A stretch of 64,000 nucleotides of DNA from Anthostomella pinea. Taxonomy: Eukaryota; Ascomycota; Sordariomycetes; Xylariales; Xylariaceae. Below the pieces are notes generated by a model. It saw nothing but the letters and a program-made list of their open reading frames with translations, had not been told where the DNA came from and did no database searches. Of the stretch, positions 21,985-31,447 are shown piece by piece; the stretch's first letter is position 1; each line of letters starts with the position of its first letter. The translations under genes and the position numbers were made by a program. The stretch lies in the NCBI GenBank assembly GCA_963556695.1, contig CAUWAG010000010.1, forward strand, positions 3,782,001 through 3,846,000, read 5' to 3'.

Positions 21985-22149
21985 TGTTGTAATTTTGATG
22001 GAACTTTGCGAGTGATGTTTTCTCCTTGGAGTCTGAGAGAGATGGAGAGGCACATACTCACCGGGAGACACTCCCGCTCTTATAGTCCGAACATAGTACC
22101 CAGTGTCGACGAAGATGTGTGTCATTCGCAGGCAAGCGGTGGCAGACGT

Positions 22150-22400
22150 CCAGGATGAAGCATCTTGGCTTTACGTCCTTTCTTTCAGGGAAACTGATAT
22201 ATAAAATCGCCAGTCTCTCCGATTGGGCCGGACGACCGTGGCTCTTGGTATACCCCGGACGACCGATGGCTGCCAGCCCATAGCATGTTTAGCTGCGGAA
22301 CATTCTTTTCGAACCAAACAAAGAAAGGGGGGCGGACTGCCGTCATACCGCGACACGTATACTGAGCTCGTCTAGTACAGTTGCTCCATCTAAAGACATA
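22150..22400 (-). promoter_or_regulatory. Upstream region of the 21163-21984 gene, homologous to 23270-23490
   Basis: Shares diverged but colinear sequence with 23270-23490: CATCTTGGCTTT / CATCATGGCTTT, GATATATAAAATCG / GATATATCAGATCG, GATTGGGC, GGCTGCCAGC, TAGCATGT and GTATACTGA. A TATA-like TTTTATATATC lies at about 22197-22207 on the minus strand. Promoter function is inferred from position and conservation. Confidence 0.55.
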
Positions 22401-22755
22401 CGTATTGGCAAGGAAAAGAACGACGGGTGTCTGGGCGTATCATGGCGTGGATGTGTGGGACGGTTGATGGACCTGTTTAGGTGAGCTGGGCTGGGGTTTG
22501 ATTCTGTTGGGCTAGCTACGTGTTTTTGAGGGTTGAATGCGAGCCGTTCGATCCAGTCACGAATTCACCACGGAGCTGGGGTTGCAAATCGTTAAAAAGC
22601 CAAGATATACTTCAAGGTTGATGAGAGTCGGCTCTATCTGTGTCCTTGTTGTCCAATCACTTGTCGGACGGCAGACAATTCAAGATGTTTACACTAGTTG
22701 TATCTTCACGCAGTGTAATGGTGGATTCATCGAATCTATTTTGTATCAAGTGTGA

Positions 22756-23073
22756 CTAACGCCCCTTTTCCCCTATTGTAGACAATCTCTGCACGGCATA
22801 CAGTGCAAGTAAACTCTCACGTATATCCTCTCGCTCCTCGCTCTCATAGCCCATCTCCTCATCATACTCATCATCATACATGGGCTCATCATCGTCTGGT
22901 TCGTCGTCTGTGTCCGTGAGGGGTGCCGTATGGTGATATTCTTGCTCGAGATCCTCAAGCCCGTCTGAAGACAAATCTACATCCACTTTTACTTTGGGCG
23001 GTGGTTCGAAGAAATTGAGAACCTTCAGGAGCAGGGACTTTACGAACAACGGCATGTAGCGGAGGTAATCCAT
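22756..23073 (-). CDS. Small acidic protein, possible truncated paralogue of the neighbour
   Basis: 105-aa frame from the ATG at 23071-23073 to a TAG at 22756-22758. The start MDYLRYMPLFVKSLLLKVL resembles MGCLPLVKALFLSGIDRL of the gene at 21163-21984. The middle is strongly acidic (TDTDDEPDDDEPMYDDEYDE), followed by a short alpha-helical tail (SLLALYAVQRL). The HicA-like C-terminal domain is missing. It shares a duplicated upstream region with that neighbour, which supports tandem duplication followed by divergence. Function is unknown; the small size leaves some doubt that it is expressed. Confidence 0.5.
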   Translation of the reverse strand: MDYLRYMPLFVKSLLLKVLNFFEPPPKVKVDVDLSSDGLEDLEQEYHHTAPLTDTDDEPDDDEPMYDDEYDEEMGYESEEREDIRESLLALYAVQRLSTIGEKGR

Positions 23074-23269
23074 TTGTGGAATTTGAAGAGTGATTCGGTC
23101 GAGTAAGATTAGTTGTGTGTGTGTGTGTGCTTGTTGGAAGTGAGAGTAGAGCATGCTGGAACAACCAACAACCACAGAGAGAGCGCCAGCTTTATACTCC
23201 GCAACGGTCGTGGGAACCCTCAGCCAAAAGACTGCCAGCAGTGTGCCATTGGTGGTGGGGCAGAGTGCA

Positions 23270-23490
23270 GCAGATACCGGACATGAAACATCATGGCTTT
23301 GGATATTTCAGGTGAAGTGATATATCAGATCGTCAGAATGGCTGATTGGGCAGAATGACCCGCGGCTCCTTTCGTCATTCGGTGCTGGGTGGCTGCCAGC
23401 AAGTAGCATGTCTAGGGCCAAGACGCTGGTTGAGTTGAACAAAACCCATGAGCTGATGGTCGTACCACGTCAAGTATACTGATCGTGTCT
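23270..23490 (-). promoter_or_regulatory. Second copy of the duplicated upstream region
   Basis: Colinear with 22150-22400 (see that entry) and placed at a comparable distance upstream of the ATG at 23073. A GATATATCA TATA-like motif lies near 23319-23327. Confidence 0.5.
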
Positions 23491-23636
23491 AATGCAGCAG
23501 ACATGCAACGGCATGTGGTGGACGGGCTCTCACATTGAGTCACGCATTCGACCATGCGCAATAGTCCCGTCCAGGGATGGCCGGCAACTTTGGTATTTTG
23601 ATTCCGAAACCTCAAAGGCTCCCGCTGATGTCTCTA

Positions 23637-25572
23637 ACATCTCACCCCCCCCTGCGGACCACCCCCCCACGGACCACTCCACACCACACCACTCTCATTC
23701 AGATGAAGCCATCTACAACCACCACAGTTGCTAAATACACTAAGGTCGTGGTGTTCTAACCATAATACAGCTCCCAGAATCCGATTCCGACCCTAAATCC
23801 TCACCAGGGACCTCTTATGGGACCTCTTCGCCTGCAGCGGAGTCCCTATAGACCCTCCTGTTCCTCAGCTCCATTTTGGCCTCCCTTATGTTAGCCATTG
23901 TGACGAATCGTTCCCCTGGTGTTGGTTTGACTGTTTTTTGAGTGGTATTAGTCTTTTTAGCCACTTGAGCCTCAAGCAGCTCACATTTGGCCCGTAGATT
24001 TGTAATGGTAGCAGCCTGAACATCCATGGCCTTGCCAGCCTTCCGCACCAACAAGCGTTCAAAGGGCCCCCCAAAGGAAGGGTCCTTTCTTTCGAGCTTT
24101 CGAGCACTCTCCCGTAAAGCCCGGCTTCCAGAGGGTGTTATAACAATGGTTTTAGCTACCATCTCGAGAAAATCTGGTGTTGTGGCTCGCTCGGAAGCCT
24201 TAGGGTCCTTCTGGCGTGCCCTGGCCACCCCCTTGTCCTCCAGAATCACATATTTCGACTTTAATGCCTCCGCTCTGTTATAAGGAACAATCCCAGTCTT
24301 TTTCCAGGCAATTCTGATGTTGAGGAGCGTCATTGTGTCCTTCCGGGCCTGCTCGTAGCACTCCAAAACCTCCTCCTTAGATGGCCTGAGTCCCAGACGG
24401 CCGCTGGGCGTCTCCTGGAATAAGGTCTTCAACCTCTTCTTCACCAAATTGAAGACTCCCACATCTAATACCTGGACTATATGGGAGCAGTAAGGTTCAT
24501 AAAAGATCAACCATACTTTGTTTCTCAAGCAGGTGGCTAGGAACTCATCATTTGTGTGGGAGTCGTGGCCATCACACACCAAAACCACCCATGTGTTGCC
24601 GTGGACTTCCCGAATATGAGAAATAAAGATACGTTGAAGCCATTCTAACGCAATGGGATTCGAGGTCTATCCATTGGGCGATGTAATAAACCTCTAGTCG
24701 GTGAATTTGCCCTCATTTTGGTTGCTAAATTACTGGGCTTGTACGTTAATCTCCTTGAGAATCACCAGCGGCGGCAAGGTCTCACCAGATCCGCTCACAC
24801 ACTCTAAGGCAGTTATCCATTCACCCTTCTCGACCCCTTTCTTCATAGCCACGTTGCCGGAGGCCTCGGAGACCACCCAATGGGAGTCCCCAACCCCCTG
24901 GGCGATTCCCATTTCGTCGACGTTGTACCAGCGTGCTGGCATGAGGTTAACCACGTCAGGGGCGTCATACCGATCGAAAAAAATGTTGATATTTGCCGCT
25001 GTAGTACTATTCATTCAGTTGTAGTCGATAACACGAGACTTCATTATCTTGACTTCTGGGTTTCGAGACAGGAACTTGGATACCTAATTTTTCCCTAATT
25101 CTCGAGCATCCCTGGTGGCATGGAGCATCTGCTGGGCCATGAGACGGAACTTAGAGACCGCCGGAGAATACCCTAGCCGTGCTTGCCCCAGGGCCCAGCT
25201 TGCCAGCTTATGTTCGAGATACGGTGAGAGAGCCTGTTGGAGAGCGCTGGTCTCATTCCGCGTTGGGGTGCCAGAGATTCGTCGGTTGACGTACGAGCGA
25301 CTGATTTGCCATTCGAGGGCTGACGAGCGGACTGGAGCTCCGCGTTGGATGGCCAAAATGGCGGCTTCAGCTTTTATTTAACGGTCATAAAATGACATCA
25401 TGAGATTCAGCAGTGGATAAGGATTCAAATAGTGTGCTTTGTGAAAAAAAAGATGCAAAAGTGATGGTGTAGATGGTGGATCACCATAATCCTGGTGGTT
25501 GGTGAATTACGCGTTTGTGGGTCAGAACGCGCTGGTCCGCGGGGGGGTGGTCCGCAGGGGGGTGGGAGATGT
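23637..25572 (-). mobile_element. Full-length pogo-like DNA transposon (1,936 bp), RIP-damaged
   Basis: Inverted ends ACATCTC followed by a C-rich tract, TGCGGACCACCCCCC and CGGACCA occur at 23637-23676 and, inverted, at about 25531-25572. TA lies directly outside both ends (23635-23636 and 25573-25574). The inside encodes a minus-strand transposase in pieces. Size and TA target fit a complete Tc1/mariner pogo-group element. The right end lies 22 bp beyond the stop codon of the Trp-tRNA synthetase gene, so the insertion sits in or next to its 3' untranslated region. Confidence 0.9.
23815..25380 (-). pseudogene. Pogo-like transposase (DDE_1) with premature stops at tryptophan codons
   Basis: Reading leftwards: N-terminal helix-turn-helix (AAILAIQRGAPVRSSALEW, SRSYVNRRISGTPTR), CENP-B-type domain (YLEHKLASWALGQARLG), then the DDE_1 catalytic core. 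The acidic triad is kept at WYNVDEMGIAQG, VCDGHDSH and VQVLDVGVF. One frame runs throughout but is cut by a TAG after GKN, a TGA before MNSTTA, a TAA after VQAQ, and TAGs after GKFTD and TSPNG. Family comparison suggests four of these five sites were tryptophan (TGG); the TGA may have been CGA. C-terminal coiled-coil-like segment VQAATITNLRAKCELLEAQV. Confidence 0.85.
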
Positions 25573-25594
25573 TACTTCCTAGATACCATAAAGT

Positions 25595-27356
25595 CTATGA
25601 GGCATTACCCTTACTGGCCTCCTTCTCCGCAGCCTTCGCAGCCTTCTTGGCCGCTATCGCCTTCTCCTTTTCTATCTTCTTTAGCTGGTTCTTAGTCAGC
25701 TTCCCATCTCCGCCCTCGCCGCCTTCTCCTATGGTCGAGGATTCCCCTGTGAGAGGCACGGTTCTCTTCACCTTGGGGTTCCCTTCCCACTTCAGCGGTC
25801 GGACGGACATGAAGAGTTTGACTCTGTCATCTGTTGCCTTCGTTCTGCGCTCTTGGAAAGCAGCTACGTACTCCTGCAGATACTTTATGCAGATTGCTTT
25901 GAGCTGGGTTGATGTCAGCATCAAGATTCATCGGCGAAGAGATAACCACTTACTTCGCCCGTCAACAGCTTGCCTTCTTTGTAGTCTTGGCCAATCTTGC
26001 GCAGTTCCTCATCGTCATCCATGAAGAATTGCAGATATTGGTACGAGACATCCACAGCCGGGTCGCCTCCCTTCTCTCTTTGCAGCTCCGCCGTCTCCTG
26101 ACCCCCAGAGAAGGCGTACTTGTTGATCTTGTCCTTGATCTGTTTGGGCGTATCTTTCATGAATATGGCGGAACTATCAATGCTGGCAGACATCTTCGAT
26201 CCGGGTCCTTGTAACGCGTCCAGGAAGCGGGAGTGTATCAATGAAGGTTTGGCGTACTTCAGTCTGGCTGCACAGTCCCTCGTCAGACGGAAATAGGGGT
26301 CCTGGTCGATTGCGCAAGGGATAAGACACGGAATGCTGGCCACTCTCTTCTCGTCTTCACCAAAGATGTGCGGGAATGTGGTCGCAAACGCCGTGGCACC
26401 TTGAATGCTGGTGAAGTGAATCTTGCCGATGTTTGAACTTCAGTCACGTTAGTCTCAGACGCAAGCTCGTAGACGAAGGCGGCGCATTGATGTGAAGAGC
26501 CGCTGCCTTACCTTTCGTCAAAACCAAAGACAGCTCTGGCTGTATTATAGGTGACGAGCTTGGCGAACCGCGTGACATTTCTGTAGAATGCCCCTCCCAT
26601 AAACTCATAGTCTGAGAATATGAATGTCTTCTCCGGGTCAAAGCCGATGGAGATGATATCGCGACAGTTCTCCTGAGAGTATCCTATCACCTCCTCGACT
26701 GTCCTCTTTTCGGAGAAGAGGAACTTCTCATCTGTTTGGAGGCCGCAGTCAGTCAAGCGGGTGACAGTTGTGCCAGCAGGGGTTACGAACCATCTGTAAG
26801 CATGATGACCAGGGGCACATCGAAAACATCCTGCAACCACCTACAACGCCATTATCAGTCCTACGTGTCCCGACCTATACCATGTTTATGGTATGAACAT
26901 AGCGACTGACTTGCAGAAATCAAAGATCTGGGTGTGGCCGATATGCATGCTGTCGCTACTTGGCCCGCGACCCGTGTACAAGAAGAAAGGTTCGCCCTAG
27001 ACAGGCGTTCAGAAGCTGACAAGCGCATTGGTACTCCCCACAAGCCATACCTTCTCGTGGCGGTCAAGAATGACTTCAAGATCGCGCTGGCTGAAGACGA
27101 TCTGGCGGCGCATGAAGCGGTGCGGTTTGTGACCAGTGACTTGCTCGAATCGCTGCAGGAGCGCGTCTTCGATCAACTTGGTGCCGAATTCTTCCACCAG
27201 CTTGTTGTAGTCGATCGCCTTGACCTTTCCATCGTCGCCCACCTCGCCGGCCACGTTCCAGGGGTCGACGCTCTGTTTCGCGGGTGCTGTTGTAGGGGCG
27301 TCTGGGTCGGCGGCGGGCGGCACCTCCTGCGCCGGTGCCTCGGGCTTGGAGGCCAT
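25595..27356 (-). CDS. WRS1: Tryptophan--tRNA ligase, cytosolic
   Basis: Six exons (27356-27051, 26996-26911, 26840-26791, 26731-26512, 26437-25954, 25903-25595) give 484 aa charging tRNA-Trp. All introns are 50-75 bp with GT-AG ends and keep the frame. Class I signatures are intact: HIGH region [13 protein letters not shown] (about residues 111-123), KMSAS at about 302-306, [21 protein letters not shown] and [10 protein letters not shown], as in eukaryotic cytosolic TrpRS. A short N-terminal Pro/Ala-rich extension precedes PWNVAGEV, and the C-terminus is Lys/Ala-rich ([20 protein letters not shown]). No mitochondrial leader is evident. It is divergent from SmD3, and its 3' end abuts a pogo transposon. 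Confidence 0.96.
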
Positions 27357-27919
27357 GCTTCGCGGTATACGAATTGACCTGTAGCAGCTTCGCGAGGAGG
27401 ACAAGAAGCTCCGGACAGAAGAGACACGTGTATGGTGGGTACGGTAGGACTATGGCGAACACAGCGCCGAGTCGTGAATTGATTACGTGGAAGGTGAGGT
27501 GAGTCAACGGGCAGTATCGAGGATGGAGGATGGAGGGGCACATTCCGATGCTCTGATTTTTGGAAGGGCATTCGTTGCAACGCGCAGGGGTCCTCCTTCA
27601 ATTGACTCCACCTGCAGTCTCGGACCCCCGGCCGGTCCCAAGGTGGGAGAAAATGTGGCTCTGTGAAGCAGGCGTGGCGGGTGTGGCTGGTGCGAGGAGT
27701 GGAAGAACTTTGATCCACCTTGAGCTCCCCGCCGCTGCCAATCCGAATTGTTTCCAAGCCAAGCTCAGTCGAAAAGCTGCCTTGGGACATACATCTATAC
27801 ACCGTCCAGCCCACGAAAACCGCCGCCCGACCACGAAGCCCGACTCCCTTCTGCTCCCGACCAACCGACACCCATCCGTACTATCCTCTCCGACCGGCCA
27901 ATATCCCTATCCCGCGACC
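27357..27919. promoter_or_regulatory. Shared divergent promoter between Trp-tRNA ligase and SmD3
   Basis: 563 bp separates the two ATGs, with no other gene visible. Both neighbours are housekeeping RNA/translation genes, so co-regulation from this region is plausible. No TATA box or defined binding site stands out. Confidence 0.5.
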
Positions 27920-28408
27920 ATGACGTCCACAATCGGCATCCCCATCAAGCTCCTGAACGAGGCGCAAGGGCACATCGTGACGCTGGAGATAACATCCGGC
28001 CAGACATACCGCGGCAAGCTGCTAGAAGGTCAGTCGCAATGACTTTGTTACACACTCAGTACCGCGCTGAAACGACTGCTAACGCGCGCGCGCAGCCGAG
28101 GACAACATGAATGTGCAGCTCAAGGACATCACGGTGACGGCGCGCGACGGACGAGTCAGCCATCTTGACCAGGTCTACATCCGCGGCAGCCACGTGCGGT
28201 TCTTTATCGTGCCCGACATGTTGAAGTACGACCAGAAACTTCTTTCCCGAAACCGAAACCTTTCCATAAACAGCATGACTAACAATATGCTCGCAGGAAC
28301 GCGCCCATGTTCCGCAGTCGCAACGCCCGAGGTCGCGGGGTCGGTCTGGCGAGAGGACGAGCCACAGTCAGCAGAGCGCGGGCAAGCGGACGCGGCGGAC
28401 GGCCTTAG
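27920..28408 (+). CDS. SMD3: Small nuclear ribonucleoprotein Sm D3
   Basis: Three exons (27920-28028, 28096-28225, 28297-28408) encode 116 aa, a core Sm ring protein of spliceosomal U1, U2, U4 and U5 snRNPs. Sm1 motif: [19 protein letters not shown] and [19 protein letters not shown]. Sm2 motif: [17 protein letters not shown]. The tail [20 protein letters not shown] with an RG/GR-rich end is the methylarginine-bearing tail type of SmD3. The second intron begins GTACGA, a weaker donor, but joins DMLK to NAPMF exactly as in the family. The first intron ends in a GCGCGCGCGCAG tract. Confidence 0.96.
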
Positions 28409-30150
28409 TCAGTCGCGTTGTATCGGAGGAAGCCGTAACGGCAATGGGGGTTGGTTCTTTTTCCACATTCCATCGGCGTTTGGGGTCAAAATTTGGGCAC
28501 CGGAAATACCGATCTGCAGATGTTCTAGAGGTCGAGGACGAGAAGTAGGACGAACGGCCCATCACGCCGATATTGCTGCAAGGTGGAGATGGATGATACA
28601 CTGTCGGCAAGAATAGAGAATAAAGAGTATTCTCTGGTTAGCCTCGCGATGTGCTCATGAATGTTGACACGAACGCTGGACGCAGTTCGTGGATCGGGGA
28701 GTATATACCACCTCGCAACATGACAGCATGGATATGGTCTCAGATACCGCTCTGGGACTGGGAGATAGGCCAGAAGGCGAGAACTGGTATTCAGGTGCTC
28801 CTCACGGTCCTCGCTTCGATTATACAAAGGCATGATGAGTCGTTCCTTCAAGCCATCGATCCAGCTCTTCCCCAGCGTGGCGTTCCTCGTTCCACCGATG
28901 GGCTGGTTGTCATTTCCCAGGGGCTATCAACAGGTATAGGACGTCCGAAATCACCGTTCAGCGAACTACCGAGGATTGAGCGAGTCACATAAGAGTCAAC
29001 CTTTCGTTCTCCCATAACCAGAAAGGGGCTTCAGCAGAGTCGTTCCCCCAGAAGATTTAGCTAGCTCCATTTTTTGAGGATTGAGTGACCTGGGAGGGAA
29101 GGCTTTTACATGATCAAGCATAGCAACTCTCACAATCTGTGAAGGTAGTCAGTCCTAACCTAGGCTCCATTATTCCAACCATCACGGGCCCGAAACAAAA
29201 CCTGTGATGTCAATGGCGGCTCGTATGACGAAGTACGGTCAATGCAAGCTGAAACCCTTCCCTGATTGACCAACCATGCCAACGCATCAAGTTCCATACA
29301 TGAGGGGTAAGGGGGAAGGTATAGTTGTCAGTAGCTTATTAGGGTTCTCGGTCTGGCGCTAGGGGAATCTAGATGATCTTCAGGGCTCCTCTGATGATGC
29401 AACCTTGCACCGGTTCTGGTTCCTGGTTTCTGCAGCTATCACCAGGCACGCTCTGGGATGCTACACACAGACGAGATGCTCGTTACGAAAAGCGATGTTT
29501 GCAAGAACTCGGCCCCTTCACAGTCATCATAGTTCTCTTTCATCTCATTCAACCTTGGAGCCCAATCTCGGTGACCAATGTGTCAGAAACCAGCTACCGT
29601 ATCAGGACCCCACCCACCATGGCACGACACTGCCTGTGAGAACCTGGCCTTGCTTGAAGTTACAGCGGCCCGGGACTAGTGAAGTCTGAATGCCACGTAT
29701 CGTATGTACATACCTACCCCGGTCCTCATATCATGCTGCTAACAATCCAGGCAGCCAGGGTCGTGGTATGTAGAAATCATGCTTTGTCGGCTATCCCGGC
29801 AGGCCCATATGCGCCTCCATTATCCATTGGCACGTCTCAAGAGGCCGCCGGGGTTACGTGGACGGGCGGTCGATCGAACCAATGGCCTTACCAATGACAT
29901 CGGAAACGGGTTAGCAGGGGGGCCTTTGGCTTCTGGATCGACAGGGCCAATCGAGGGGAACGGGTTTGCGGGACTTCCAACGTCGCTTTCGTCACTACGT
30001 CCAGGGTTTGATGTCGTCCACACCAGTCCTAGCTAGCGGAGGGGCAGCTGAGGGGAAGAAGGAGTTCACAGTATGTAGATCAGGTCTCTTGTTGAACTAC
30101 TGTACCTAGTCAGTCTAGAGGCTGAGGGGAGGGGACGTCTGACGTCTAGT
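28409..30150. other. Intergenic; no gene recognised
   Basis: Contains the SmD3 3' region. Open frames here are short and lack family resemblance. Confidence 0.5.
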
Positions 30151-30154
30151 TGCG

Positions 30155-30164
30155 TATATATAAG
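30155..30164 (+). promoter_or_regulatory. TATA box of the CipC-like gene
   Basis: TATATATAAG lies about 140 bp upstream of the ATG at 30302, followed by a CA-rich leader (CCAATACATCCCACCAGCTCACC and similar), the arrangement typical of strongly expressed inducible fungal genes. Confidence 0.6.
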
Positions 30165-30301
30165 TTCCCGGTTGCCCACGTTTGACGACTGCTTTTGCGT
30201 TCATTATTCCAATACATCCCACCAGCTCACCACCAATACCACATCGAAATTCCCTAGATACCATCTTTTAAAAAACAGTCCAACTCACCTCAACCATCAT
30301 C

Positions 30302-30874
30302 ATGTTTGGATTCGGTAAGTGACAAGTCCACCCCAACGATTCTGGCCACCAGTCAGAATAATGTGCCGATCAACCACTCCACCACACCGCACCACCCTAC
30401 ACCACCGCACCATACTGACTCTTGAACCACGAAGACGAGGCCAGGGACAAGCGCGACAAGCTGTACGACGGCGGCGAGGAGCACCAGTCATCCTTCAGCC
30501 ACGAGCTGATCGGCGGCGGCGCCGGCTTCGAGGCCATGAAGCTGTTTGAGGACCGCCAGCGCAACCAGGGCGAGCCGGTCAAACACGCCCTCGCTAAGGA
30601 GATGCTGGCCGGCATCGCCGGCGCCGAGGTCGACAAGCTGTTCGAGACCAAGGGCCTCGACGCCTACGACCGCGAGAAGGCCAAGCACCACGCCAAGAAG
30701 CAGGCCGAGGAGCTGTACGACCAACAGTACGGTGGACAGGGTGACGAGTTCGACCCGTTAGTGTTTTCCATTTGCCGTCCTTTGGGTTGGGTTGGTGTTG
30801 AGTTTGAGATTGAGAGAAACCATGCTGATGTGTGTTCGTATCCGTACAGGAACAGCGAACGCCCGAACTACTAA
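30302..30874 (+). CDS. CipC-like antibiotic/stress response protein (DUF3759)
   Basis: Three exons (30302-30314, 30435-30756, 30850-30874) give 119 aa. The start MFGFDEARDKRDKLYDGGEE, then HQSSFSHELIGGGAGFEAMK, GEPVKHALAKEMLAGIAGAEVD and EKAKHHAKKQAEELYDQQYG, is the CipC pattern (concanamycin-induced protein C of Aspergillus nidulans). It is a small, hydrophilic, presumably cytosolic helical protein of unknown biochemical role. The 13-nt first exon (MFGF plus one base) is characteristic and easily missed. The third exon adds only NSERPNY. Introns are 120 and 93 bp. A TATA box and pyrimidine-rich leader suggest inducible high expression. Confidence 0.93.
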
Positions 30875-31447
30875 ATGCGCTGTGATAGCCGATATGGCAG
30901 GTCTAGGACAGGACAGCGCTGAAGCAGATACATAAGCATTCGAAGTCAAAGTCAAATGAAATTAAACCCATCGGTCGACATGAAATTTGTGACTTCGTGA
31001 CTGTATTCGATGGCTGATTCGGCTTACAATATTATGTCAGACACCAACAACCTGATCCCAAAGCTTTGCGATAGATGCCCCTTCACATGTCTGTTTGTTG
31101 ACTGAGAAGAAGCTATCTTGGATGTCGGACTGTGGTTGTCGAACGCATCTGTGCCAAGCTGACACCCGTCTTGGCAAATGCTTGACGGCGCCGCAAGACA
31201 GGGGTGCAAGAACGTGGGGGTGTCTTGTAAGTTGTCGTCGGCCGATCAGTGATCACCACCTTCCTCTGAATTCTGTTCTTCGTCTTCAAGGCGTCGAGAA
31301 GACGGGAGTGCTGAACGTGATAGACATACCCATAACATCCTTCACACGGGCGCGATTGGCATGGGTAAATGAGTAAGGATCATGCTACAGTTCGGACCAA
31401 CCTTGCCAGCAATCCTATAACCGATTGCTCCGGGGGTGACCAGCGAC
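30875..31447. other. Convergent 3' intergenic region
   Basis: Lies between the ends of the CipC-like gene and Cys-tRNA ligase. Nothing else was recognised. Confidence 0.5.
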
